A DNA stretch of 64,000 nucleotides. It comes from Hippopus hippopus (taxonomy: Eukaryota > Mollusca > Bivalvia > Cardiida > Cardiidae). Location of the stretch: assembly GCA_946811185.2 (NCBI GenBank), contig OX328107.1, positions 25,751,587-25,815,586 of the forward strand, written 5' to 3'. Positions 41,201 to 53,200 of the stretch are shown here, in pieces. Numbering within the stretch: the first letter of the stretch is position 1; each line of letters opens with the position of its first letter. A program made the translations under genes and the position numbers. The notes beneath the pieces were generated by a model. That model worked only from the letters and a program-made list of their open reading frames with translations, was not told where the DNA came from and ran no database searches.

Positions 41201-44200
41201 AAAAGAAGAAAATGCTGGCAACCAGCATTTTCTCCTATTCCAACAATGTTTTCTACCCTTTCAAAACTAGATTTCATAGTTGTGACCTGCTTTATTTTTC
41301 GTCTGCAAATGTTATCAATTTGGACAAGTCCAATATTCTGTTGTTACTAAACTGAAAGCATTTGTAGACAACAAAATAAACGTAACTCGAAAGTTTGAAT
41401 TTGTTTTTGGAAAGGTAGAAAAAGTGAGAAATGGACAAAATGCTGGTTACCAGCATTTTCTTGTTTTCCCACAATGTTTTCAAGAGGCTTTTTCTTTGAG
41501 ATCATTAAAACTCAGGGGCTGTTTGGTAAAAGGTTAATATTGTTTTATTGGCTATAGAAAATTATCCAGAGTGAGTCCCCAAAACACAATGCATACATTC
41601 CTAAGAACAATGAGTAACTGATTTTCATCTGTACCAAATAATATGTAGATATAACAAATAAAAGCTGTCGATTATCCCTTTACCACACAATCTCAAGCTA
41701 TGGGAACGAAAACATTTGCAACAATTGTGAGAGACAGAGAAAATGTTGGTAAACTGTAACCAGCATTTTCTCCTTGTCCCACAATGTTTTCTAACCTTTC
41801 AAAGGCAATTTGAAAGACATTTATGTTGTTGCCTGCCAAAACTTTCAGATTGGGCAAATCTAAAATTTTGTGGTTTGGTACAGGGTTAAATTGAGAAGGC
41901 ACATATATGTGTCAAAAATATTTTGAAGGTTACCTCCCATTTGGTATGGGTTTTCCTTGTCATGGTTAACAGGTAGCCCAAGTTTGAAGAAAATGTCTTC
42001 GATAATGACAGAGATGGAAATTCAAAGCTTTTAAGCTTTTGCATAACAGCATCAACAATGACCCATGCAACAATGGGGCTATGACAATATCTCGATCTGA
42101 TTTCCAAAACAGACCATTTAAAAAATAGACATCAGACTAGCATCCTTTTGGGAAGTACAAAATGGGCAAAACAACCTAAACCCTTTAAAGGCCCAGTAAA
42201 GGCCAAAATATCAAAGCAGGTGTCATAATACATTTCAATTTAAATCATACCATTTAAAAGTATGGAAAATATTGTGGAGATGACAGTCTGTTATTGTGTG
42301 GTCGGGCCATATGTTAGTCACTGACAAAAAAAAAGAATTTTAAAATCAGGCAAAAAGTAAACAAAAGACACAGCTACCTGGCAGGTTTTAACCTACTTTT
42401 GAAATTAATTTCTCTGTCAGCGACTAACACTTGGACCGACTGTACAATGACAGATTATCATCTTCACAATAATTTCCATACTTTTAAATGGTATGATATA
42501 AATTCAAATGCATTTAAACAACCACTTTGTTTACATTTTGCCTTTATTGTTACTTTAAGGTACCTTAAAAGTATACAATGCACGCAATAATACATAAACT
42601 ATTAACCGGAATATGCATCGACACTATACAATAAATGCACATACATGAGCCATTACCAGACAGTTACAAATCTTTAAGATACAGTAGCAGATTACATTTG
42701 AAATGTTTTTATGTATATTCTGTATATATACCAAGCATTGCTACTTTTTGATCATGTTCTCTTTTTCTCTGTTCCATAAAATGTTTCTTTTCTTTTCTAT
42801 CACATTACTCCATTATCATTCCTTGCTAGCCATCCTGGTAGGTCTTATTCCTCTACCAGTTATCTGGTTATCAGCATTTTCTCCTTTCCCACAATGATTT
42901 CAAAAGCCATTTTTTTCAAGGTCATTTAAAATTCAAGTTTTTTAATACATGTACACAAATTTCTGCATCTGAGGATTCGGAAGCAGTGAAGCCTGGTCCA
43001 TATAAGGGAATAGACAAATAATTCTTTCTAGCATAACCCTGCCACACTATAGTTTTTTTACATTTTTCACAATAGCTATCATCTAATCATTTAGCAGCAA
43101 ACATTCTCCAGGCAAACAATGGATCACTAATCATATTAAAGAATGAATCAAAGATCATAAAAGGCAAAATCTTGATTTTTCAAACATGCAATATTTTATA
43201 TACACATGCAACAAAAGACTGGCATTTAAATTATTTTGAAAATGGTAAGGCAGTTCTGTCTTGTAAACGACACTAACTAACATCAGCCATTCTAATTTTA
43301 TACTACAGTAGTTTAAAATTCAAAGACTAGCCATCTGATCAGATGAAAAAGAACATCTCAACCAATCATATACATTTTCTAGGAATGTAGAATTATAGTA
43401 AAATTTGCTGTTGTTCTCTTGCCAAAGGAAAAAAAAAGTAATTAAATCACTAGGAGGAGAAATTACCATACAAATGGTTGTGTGTTTTTATACTGTTCAC
43501 AACAAATATATTCATAGTTTTTGGAAAGTGATAATATGCCATTATGGAAATTCACAGTAATTTCTTGGTGCTAGATGTATATGTACAAATATTCAAATAA
43601 TCAAAATATTTTACTGTATTTGCAATTACAAGTACATTGTCTTTACAGTTTATCTCAAATCATTGGCAAAACATGCTCAAATATTAACTCTTTCCTAGGG
43701 TATAAAATTTAGACTTGTCCAATTTTTACTGCATTTCCAGCAAACACATAAAATGCTGTCCAAATGATTGGATTTGACTTTGTATGAGGAAAAAAAAACT
43801 TGCAGGAAAAGGAGAATATGCCTTTAGTCAGCATTTTTCCTTTTCCTACAAGGTTTTCAAATGCTAAAACCCTGTTGTTTGGTAAATGGTTAAAGCCGTC
43901 CCTTCTTTCCATGCTGCTCTCTTGCAGAAACAAAATATACTCACCCCTTTTTATTTAAATGAATTCTACAAAGCATAACATGGCAAATATGTACACAACC
44001 TGAAATCAACCATTACCTCCATTTTTAAGAAATGGGATCGCTTACTAATTCATGTACTCAAGCACTTGGTTGCTCTTTCGATCAGTATTTGAGCGCTCAA
44101 ATACTCGAATGGATATGTTGACTTTTTCTCCATATTTTCAAATGTACAGTTTTCATTGAGAAGTAAAAAGTTACATCAACCAGTTAGATACCAAACAGAG

Positions 44201-47200
44201 AGTTGGGCAATAAAAAAGTGGATATTTGAATATAAATGTTCATGTTTTCAGCATAACAGGACCATATTTTTACCCGACACATTATCCTGTTGCTTGTGGA
44301 CTTATACTGTCAGCTTGTTTAGCCAAGCCTATACAATACAAATCATTCCAATGTTTAGTGGATTGTATCGTAAGCTATCCAAGAGGTCAATTTTCCAGCA
44401 CAACACTGTCTTTTACTGTTTCCAGAGGACGAAAATGTGGACCTGTCCTCGTCACAAGCATTTTCACCTTTTCCCACAATGTTTTCAACAGCTTGTTTGT
44501 AATGAGTTCAACTCATTCCTTTTGAGTTATTCATTGTATTTAGATGTATTCAGTGCTTTATGGTTTAAGATGAATGTCAGAAAACTGTATGTACGTGTTC
44601 TGATAGAATATAGAAGCAGAACATTAGCCTATTGCCCTACAAATTTAATACTACCATAGTAAACAACTTTTGAAAACACTGTTAGACAAAAAGTATGATT
44701 GCGACTCTTTCCAAAATAATTTAAAAATTATTCAACATAAAAATTTTCTTTCCTTCCAAATATTTCTACTTTTCAGCACTTAGTTGGTAAATGCTAGTTG
44801 GTAAATTCATAGTATCTGTAGCTGTCTCCTTTTTTTTTTTTTTTTATACATAACACCTTTTTCTTTCACCCATCAAATCATTGAGTAAATGAATAAAATA
44901 GGACTTTGATACCATCAAGAATCCATGGAAAAGAACAATATAAGCTTATGCTTCTGTTCCAATCCATTTTGTAGCATATTATATGTATATGTATTTTGTA
45001 ATTGTCTTATTATATTCTTGTATGTAAGAATGTTACAAATAAAATATGTTTAAACTAAATGCTAGGACACCGCTTGTGCAGTAATGTGGTGAAAATCTGA
45101 CTCACGCAAAACTGAAACCTACCGAGACACATTCAGCTGATCCTGCATGTCCAGTTTCAATCTCTTCAATGACCGTATTAGCTCCGGGTCTGTTCCATTT
45201 ACCCAAGTATATACAACATCAATTGGAAGTGGAAGACATAGCCTATTAGATAAAATATCTACTGTCAACCTTCAACACAGTGAGCAAGTTTGATTAGATA
45301 TGTCCACTTAAACATTTTGCACATTTAAAGCTTAAGGCAGATAGACATATAACACATATTGTTAGACTATGATTCCAATAAATTTTAGCTAATCAGCGCT
45401 CAGTATTTTGTCCGTCTATATCGCATATACAACCCTTTGTCATTCCATGTGGTTGCAGTCTGATAGACAAAAGCTTGTGGGAATGTCTATGTGATATAAA
45501 TACTTGCTAACACCCATGTATATATCACACAGTCAATTTCACTTGTTGCCTAGTCCATGCATAAGCTGTATGCGTCTGTTTTGTTGCAGATGATGAATTA
45601 TCATCATTTTTTTTTTTTTAACACAAATGGGTCATTGGCCCTAAAGCACTCACCAGAGTAAAGTAATCTAGAATTGATAGAGTTGAAGGGATCCTGGTTG
45701 TGATGCTGTAGAACACATGAGTGTTAGTGACCTACTTATTGACCGGACATGACCCAATTTTGAACTTGTCCTAAATGTCATCAAGACAAACATTCTGACC
45801 ATTTTTCATGAGTATCGGACTGAAAATGAGGCTTCTAGAGTGCATACAAGGTTTTTTCTATGATTTGTCCCAGTGACCTACTTTTTTCAATTAAAGTGAC
45901 TAAAATTTAACTTAGTAGGAGAATCAGAGATATTGTCAGGTCAAACATTCCGAACAATTTTCATGAGAATCATACTAAAACTGTTGCCTGTACACTGCAA
46001 AGAATGTGTTCCTAAGATTAGTCCTGCTGACCTACTTTTTTTGGCTCAAAATGACCCAATTTCGAGCTTATTTGATATGTCATCAAGATAAAGATTCTGA
46101 CCAATTTTCATGAGTATCAGATTGAAATTGTGGCCTCTACAGTGCAGAAAAGGTTTTTCTAAGATTTGCCCCTGTGACCTAATTTTTGACCCAATGAATC
46201 CAATTTCACAATTGTCTAAGATATGATTAAGACAAACATGATTCTGACCAACTTTCATGAGAATCAGACTGAAATGTGGCCTCTACAGTACACACAAGTT
46301 TTTTCTAAGATTTACACCAGTGACCTACTTTTTGACCCAAAGTGACCTAATTTCAAACCTGTCCAAGATGTCATCAACAGTGTTCCCACTCACGCAAATT
46401 TTTGCGTAAATCACGTCATAGAATTGAAATTCACGTAACAAATTTTGGTTACACGTGAGACCTCACGTAAGGAAAAATGTTTAAAAAAAGCCATTATATG
46501 TTTATCTTGTGTAAAATGACAGGTTTTGAAGTTACCTGTTACCCTTATTGACAAATTGTTGTCAATCATGCGGAAATGTCTATCTATAAATTAACAGACA
46601 TGAAAAATTGATCGGTGCAAAAACACCGAAACCCATGACACAACAAAATGTTCCTTCTGACTTTGACTCAAAAAGTAGCCTCTACAGTCCACATAAGGAT
46701 TTTCTGAAATTTGTCCCAGTGACCTACTTTTTGACCCAAGGTAAGCCAATTTCAAACATGACCGTGAAATCATCAATACAAACATTCTGACCAATTTGTA
46801 TGATCATCAGACTCAAAATATGGCCTCTACAAAGCACACAAGGATTTTCTAAGACTTGATCCTGTGACCTACTTTTTTACCCTATGTAACCCGAACTTGC
46901 CCAGGATATTATCAAAACAAGGATTCTGACCAATTTTCATAAGTATCTGACTGAAAATGTGGCCCCTAGAGTGTACACAAGGTACTTGTTGACGACCATA
47001 CAATGCACAATAGACACAGCCCAATCACAAAAGCTCACCTTCAGCACTTTGTCCTCAAGTGAGCTGAAAAACCTGTGTGCCAAATATGCATAAAGCATGA
47101 ATACTTTTCTGAATACCTAGCAACCTGGTCTAACAATCCTGGTAACTCAGTGGTTAAAGAAAAGTAAGCCAGAGGCTCAAAGACAAAACCTTGATTTAAT

Positions 47201-50200
47201 CAACCAACAGTATTCATTCTCCTGTAACTCTGAACACTCACTGCATTTTCTAGGCAAGTAGATTACTGCATGGAGAAAATGCAGTGTACATTTGGCTGTT
47301 TAAGTCATGGGACTATAGTACATGGATGTTTAGTCATCAGGAACTATAGGAAATTTTGGAAAGGAGTTAAACTTTAATTCCACAATCAAATTTCAGGAAA
47401 ATTCTATCACTTTGTAACAGCTTTCATGAACTAATCATGAGTACAAAAGAAAACAACAAAGGTCTGGGAAAAAAAGAGTTGAAGTTTATTCTATTAGAAC
47501 AGATCTAAGAAAATTTTGGTTATTTCCTAATGCAAATCATGAACTCAATACGAAAAAAACAAGAGGGCCATGATGGCCCTGAAGTTGCTCACCTGAGCCT
47601 TTTGACCATATATGACCCATTTCCAATCTCTTCTGAGATAAAATGAAAAACATTGACAAATTTTATTAGTATTGGACTTAAAATATAGCCTCTAGAGTGT
47701 AAACAAGCTTTTTCTAGAATTTGTCTCAGTGACCTACTTTTAAGCTCAACACTGCCTATTTTCATACATGTAGAAATTATCCACACACATATCCTGACAA
47801 CCTTTCAAGAGTATTTGAGAGAAAATGTGGCCTGTAAAATGTACATAAAGTTTTTTCCGAGATTTGATCTAGTGACAAACTTTTTCATCCAACATGACCC
47901 ATTTTCAAACTCATCTAAGATATCATCAAGACAAACATTTGACCTAGTAACCTAGTTTGTGACCTCACATGACCCATTTTCAAATTTATCCAAGGGATCA
48001 TCAAGGCAAACATTCTGACCAAGTTTCATGAGTATCGGACTAAAAGTGTGGCCTCTAGAGCATACACAAGGTAAATGTTGATGACGGACGATGCAATATG
48101 CCTGACACACCACGGACATAACAAAAGCTCACGTTAAGCACTTTGTGCTCAGGTAACCAAAAACCAACAGATGGATGGACAGACAGATGGAAAGACAGAG
48201 AGAGGACAGAAACCTTACATAGACATAATTTCTACTAGCCTTTGGCCAGAGAGCTAAAAATGATGACAATACAAAAGGGACCTCACCTCCCTCTAAATGA
48301 TCGTCCGGCAACATTATCTGAGAAAGAGTTGAAAACAGCTGCATACTTTTCTGTACTCCATTCCATAACACTCTGAAAGAGATATTAATATCAACATTTT
48401 TAGCGCAAAACTAACTCAAACATGTTACAGATATCCATATAATATTAGTTCCAAGCTGATTAAACCTCAAGTCTCAATATTTCACAATAAGAAGGCCATA
48501 ATGGCCCTGTATCAGTCTACTGTTAAATTATTTAGATGTGTAATAGGCATTGACAGTCATTATACTGTAAGAAATCTGTATTGTGATAAAATTTCAAGAA
48601 GGAAATAAGCCTAGACTAAATAAAACGTCATGTTTTTTTCATATTAAAAAATTTTGTTGATGAATAGTTTTTGAAGGTCTAAACCAGTGATAAAATTTCA
48701 TGGAGGAAATACACCTAGTCCAACAAAAAGTCATGTTTTTATTCATATTGAACAATTCTGTTAATGAACACATGCAGGTCTAAGTAAGTATCATTCATAC
48801 CCAGGGTTTTCCCTTGGCAACAAAAATAAGAGGGTCATTGTGACCCCCTAGTCAAAAATAATCTGGGTCATTTTGGAATGGGGGGGGGGGTCACAACAAA
48901 ATGTAATAGCTCAGACAAAAGCTACTTTTTATGAAACAACATGTGGGTTTTTTTTTTGTCTTTCAATCTTTCAAGGGTATCATCATGACCGCTAGTGTTT
49001 TGATGATGCACAAGGGTTGAACTTCGAAGTCTGTGCAGCCTCTCTCTGTGGTAAAGGTTTGGGTTTGTTTTTTTTTTTTTAATCACAGGAATCAACCCGT
49101 TTAATTGATGAAAATAGCTTGTTGTCAGCCGGATTGGGAAGTATCTATTGTTTTTCTTGATAGAGAATATCCATTTCGGCTCAAAATAAACTATTTCCAC
49201 TAATTTCACGGTTGATTCCTGTGTTTCAACACACGGGTCGCATTCATGCCGCTGTTTTCAAAGAATAACAAAGTGTATCTCTTTAGCTAATTTACAGTAA
49301 ACCCTCGAGACCTTGAAATGTGTGTCTGTGTGCTCTTACCAGGCGTTTTATCATCTGATCATTGTTTAAGGGCACTTCTTCCTTGCAGACAGCAAGATTA
49401 TGACGTAGATTTTGATAGAGCCATATCTGTTTTCATTAGGGATCTACTGGTTTAGTTTAGTCCGGTTTTAAGACCGACAGTATTCTAATAAAAAAGATAC
49501 ACAGTCCTGTGTTTCGTCCCATTTTCTCTTCGTACTCCAGATTTTTCATCTACTCGCGATGTAACAGGTGTCGGTAGTATATACGATCATTAGTTAAATA
49601 GTAACTCTTATCGTATTTGTGCATCAACAATGATGCATTGTTGAAAAAATAGCGGGTCATTTTCCTTAAAAATGTGTCAGAACGCACAAAATCCTGCGTC
49701 AAGGAAAACCCTGCATACCAAGTATTAATGAACTCTGCCAAAATATGCATAATAGCTCTAGTCTAGAAGATTTTTGAAAGATTTTCAGTATTTCTCACTT
49801 TAGTTGCCATGGAAACCAGAGTTTTTACCAGAATTCTTTCAAGGAATTCAGAAGAGGACTAGAGCAGGATACTTTCTGTGAAGTTAAGTCAATTTAGATT
49901 TGTAATCCGATCCGGGGAAAAAGATGTGAAATAAAAGGCCAAACAACATAAGCTTGCTAGCTGACTGCAAGTGGAACTATAAAATCACTCCAAAGCCTAC
50001 ACACGTATGCTGGTCTTTCTTATTTGCTCTCCATCCAGTTAATGAGTCATAAGACTGAAAGCATCACAGGTTGCACAAAAGAGGATTTGTTTTTACAGGG
50101 TTCTCATTTGACCCGGTACACTGGGTTTAGACGCTTGGTAAATTAACATGATATTTTGATGCTCAACAATATCTGTTTAAGCTTTAATCTGACGCACCAG

Positions 50201-53200
50201 ATTATCTGCTAAAGCTTCTATAAATTAGCTGTGGTACATCCGGCAGAAGTATGGGGTTTTCTAAACCAATCAGTATCACATGTGAAGGACGCACGTGGCT
50301 TTCATACTGCTATATTCAAGCTGGCGTGTCGTTCATGAAAATGTGATATAGGTGTTAATCCACTTTTCTAGTGTAAAAATAACATCGGAGCAAACCTTCA
50401 GACTAAAGTTACAGTAGGGCAACATTCTCAGGGGTAAAAGTAAAAAAATCTGAAAATACTGAAAATTGAGCTGGGGCCTGGGGGCCGCTAGGGCCCCCAG
50501 TGGGTCCAGGGCAACGCCCTGGCCAGGGGTTCAGGGGGCCGGAGGCCCCCGGAAGCTCCTGAGATTTAGCTATTTTATAAGCATCAAATTCCTCTAATGC
50601 GATCCAGTTTTAGCATTTTAAAGTTGAAAAAATCTTGAAACAAATGAAAGATATGATATGCTAAAACCTAAGAAAATCTCAAAGTTTTTAGCACCCATGT
50701 TATTTTTGTCCTCTTTTATCTCCATTTTGTACACAGCACCTAATCAGGTTAGCCCTACATCAGTTTTGTATTTGAAAGTACAACAAGTATGAGAAAAGGA
50801 CATATCTAGTATTTAATACTGGATTCATTAAAATGCAATCACAGGTGCTAAATTTCTGTCAAAAGAATAAACTCAAATCTGTCAAATAGGAAAACAACAC
50901 TCTCTTTAAGAATGGCTAATTTATCAGGGAGAATGTGACAGAGTGTGCTGTGCATTTTCCAGCTTGAGGTTTTTGTACCCTTTGGTAACTGGAGTTTGGG
51001 GTACACAAACAAGGATGGGGGTTCAGATCTAAACTACATATTAATTTCATTAAAATATCAAGTTTTAATGACAGCCTATCAAAAGATAGACTGTTTTCAT
51101 GTGACATGCGCAAACAAGATTTTATAGATAGATCTACATGTTCACTGTTAAAAGCTCTTCAAACACTTTAAGAACCTTTCCTAAAATGTGCAAACATTTT
51201 TGGCAAAATCAATTCTAATGTTTGCTAAAACAAGCAGGTAAGTGATATACCATGGAACTGGTCCAATTCCTGTAAAAAATCTATCAAATCGGTAGTGTGG
51301 GGCAATCAGTTTAAATGCAAAAATGATTATCACTTTGTAACCGGAAGAGCAAACCAACTAGCTATTGGTTGTACAATCGGTTTCTTCATTGAACTGAGAA
51401 TGCCTTTTTGCTTTAAATACTTTGACAATTTGTCTACATGATATTAAGTTTATAAAGTTGTGGTGTTTTGTACTTTAAATTTTTTTTACTTTATTTAATA
51501 TCATTTATTTTGATCTTTAAATTTTAATTTCCAAACCAGTTAAAAAAAAATCAGACATATTTCAAGCATTTGCAGACGGACCACCCCCCCCTCCCCCCCC
51601 CCCGTTTTCCCCGTTTTAGATCTATATTTTCATTTCATAAAACAACAATTTTTTCACTCATGACAGAATTTTAGATTCCACTTATTGTTTTATTCAGAGA
51701 TGTGTGTAAATTCAATGTTTAAATTCATTATTAAAGATGAGAAGATAGTTTGAAGTCCCTCTGATCGGATGATGCCACGCTGATCATGGTAGTGTCATGG
51801 GTTTTCACGTTTTTTTTTGGCGATCAATTTTTCGTGTCAATTAATTTCTGGACAAGTATTACCACATGATTTGACATCAGTTAGTCATTTTGAATAGCAG
51901 GTAACTTTAAATTCTGTCACTTTACACTAGATCAGAGGATTAACACCGTTATTACGTTCTCGTAAATGACTCGCCAACTTCATTAGATCACGCGCGTGTC
52001 CTTCACATTTTATAATGATCGTGTTTAGCCCATATTTCTGCCGGATGCGCACAAGCTAAGTTATATGAAGCTCTTGATGATAATTTCATGCGTCAGATTG
52101 ACAATTAAGCAAATATTTTTCAGCGTCAAAGACATGTCATTTCAAATTTCCAAGCGTCAAAACCTGGTCTCAGGGATCAAATAAGAAACTTGCCGAGTTG
52201 TCGAGTTTTGAGAAGACATCCATGGACAAAAACTTCTTTCTCATTTTTCCGGCCAATTTCCGTGTTTGTTATCACTATATTGAATCCTGGAGTGTGATTA
52301 ATATCAGTCACAAAACCAAGCGCTACAAACCAGTATTCACGTTTCACGACCGAGCGAGCTTCGGTACCGACTGCAATCAATTCCGGGATTTCTCAAGAGC
52401 TAATCGCAATCGTAAGCCAAAACCAACTGACTTTCGACTATAGTCAATCATTGGCCCACCACTACAAATCGGACTACAGTGTATGAATGAAACTTTTCCC
52501 CCTTTTTCGGTCGCTTCGGCATTTGAGTAGCAGGTACTGTCAACTTCGGAAGATAGTTGCCAATCCCCAGCTCTGACATCCATTTGTTATTGAAAAGAAC
52601 AAAGATAATTTAAACTGAGCCATCTTTCACTAGCAAATAATCAAATTGCAGCCAATATTTGTCCCCTAAAACGAAGGGCTTTATTAATGCTTTATTGTTT
52701 TACAATCCTAGCGGCAAAAATGTTAAAGTCGGCAAACCGATCAAAACACAGCCGCAACATTTTGGACACGAACAATATAACATCATACGATAACCTTAGA
52801 ACGTTCCGGTTCAGCATCTATATTTAGAATCGGGAAACCCTAAGCAAGAGTGAGTGACTGTAAACATTTCGGTGCAAATTATCCCCAAAATTACAAAATT
52901 CTTTGAATTTCGTTGTTTTTAGGGCGAGTGCGTTTGACGGGTGTCATTAATGACCGACATCAGCCCCGGACAAAGGAAATGCAGTGGGGCAATAAATTTT
53001 ATTGATACGGCATCTGGAAATCTATTGACTTTCAATAGATACGAGATAAAGGGGTACCCCCCCCCCCCAAAAAAAAAATCTCCTCAGATTTAAACGATTT
53101 GGAAAAATGACCTGGTCGGCCCCTGAAAATATGGAATTCCGTCACAATACGGAAAACTTTTACGCCTGATTTAATTTCTGTCAAAAGCATTTATTCTTCG

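Noticed and set aside
44156..44659. Longest single open frame in the window, 167 codons, plus strand
   Set aside because: It lies in a GNPTAB intron on the opposite strand, a second frame is open over the same stretch, and it includes a family A core fragment (CACAAGCATTTTCACC). No domain is recognisable.
48922..49209. 95-codon minus-strand frame inside the 912-bp TIR element
   Set aside because: No transposase motif, lysine-rich low-complexity content from a poly-T run; too short for an autonomous element.
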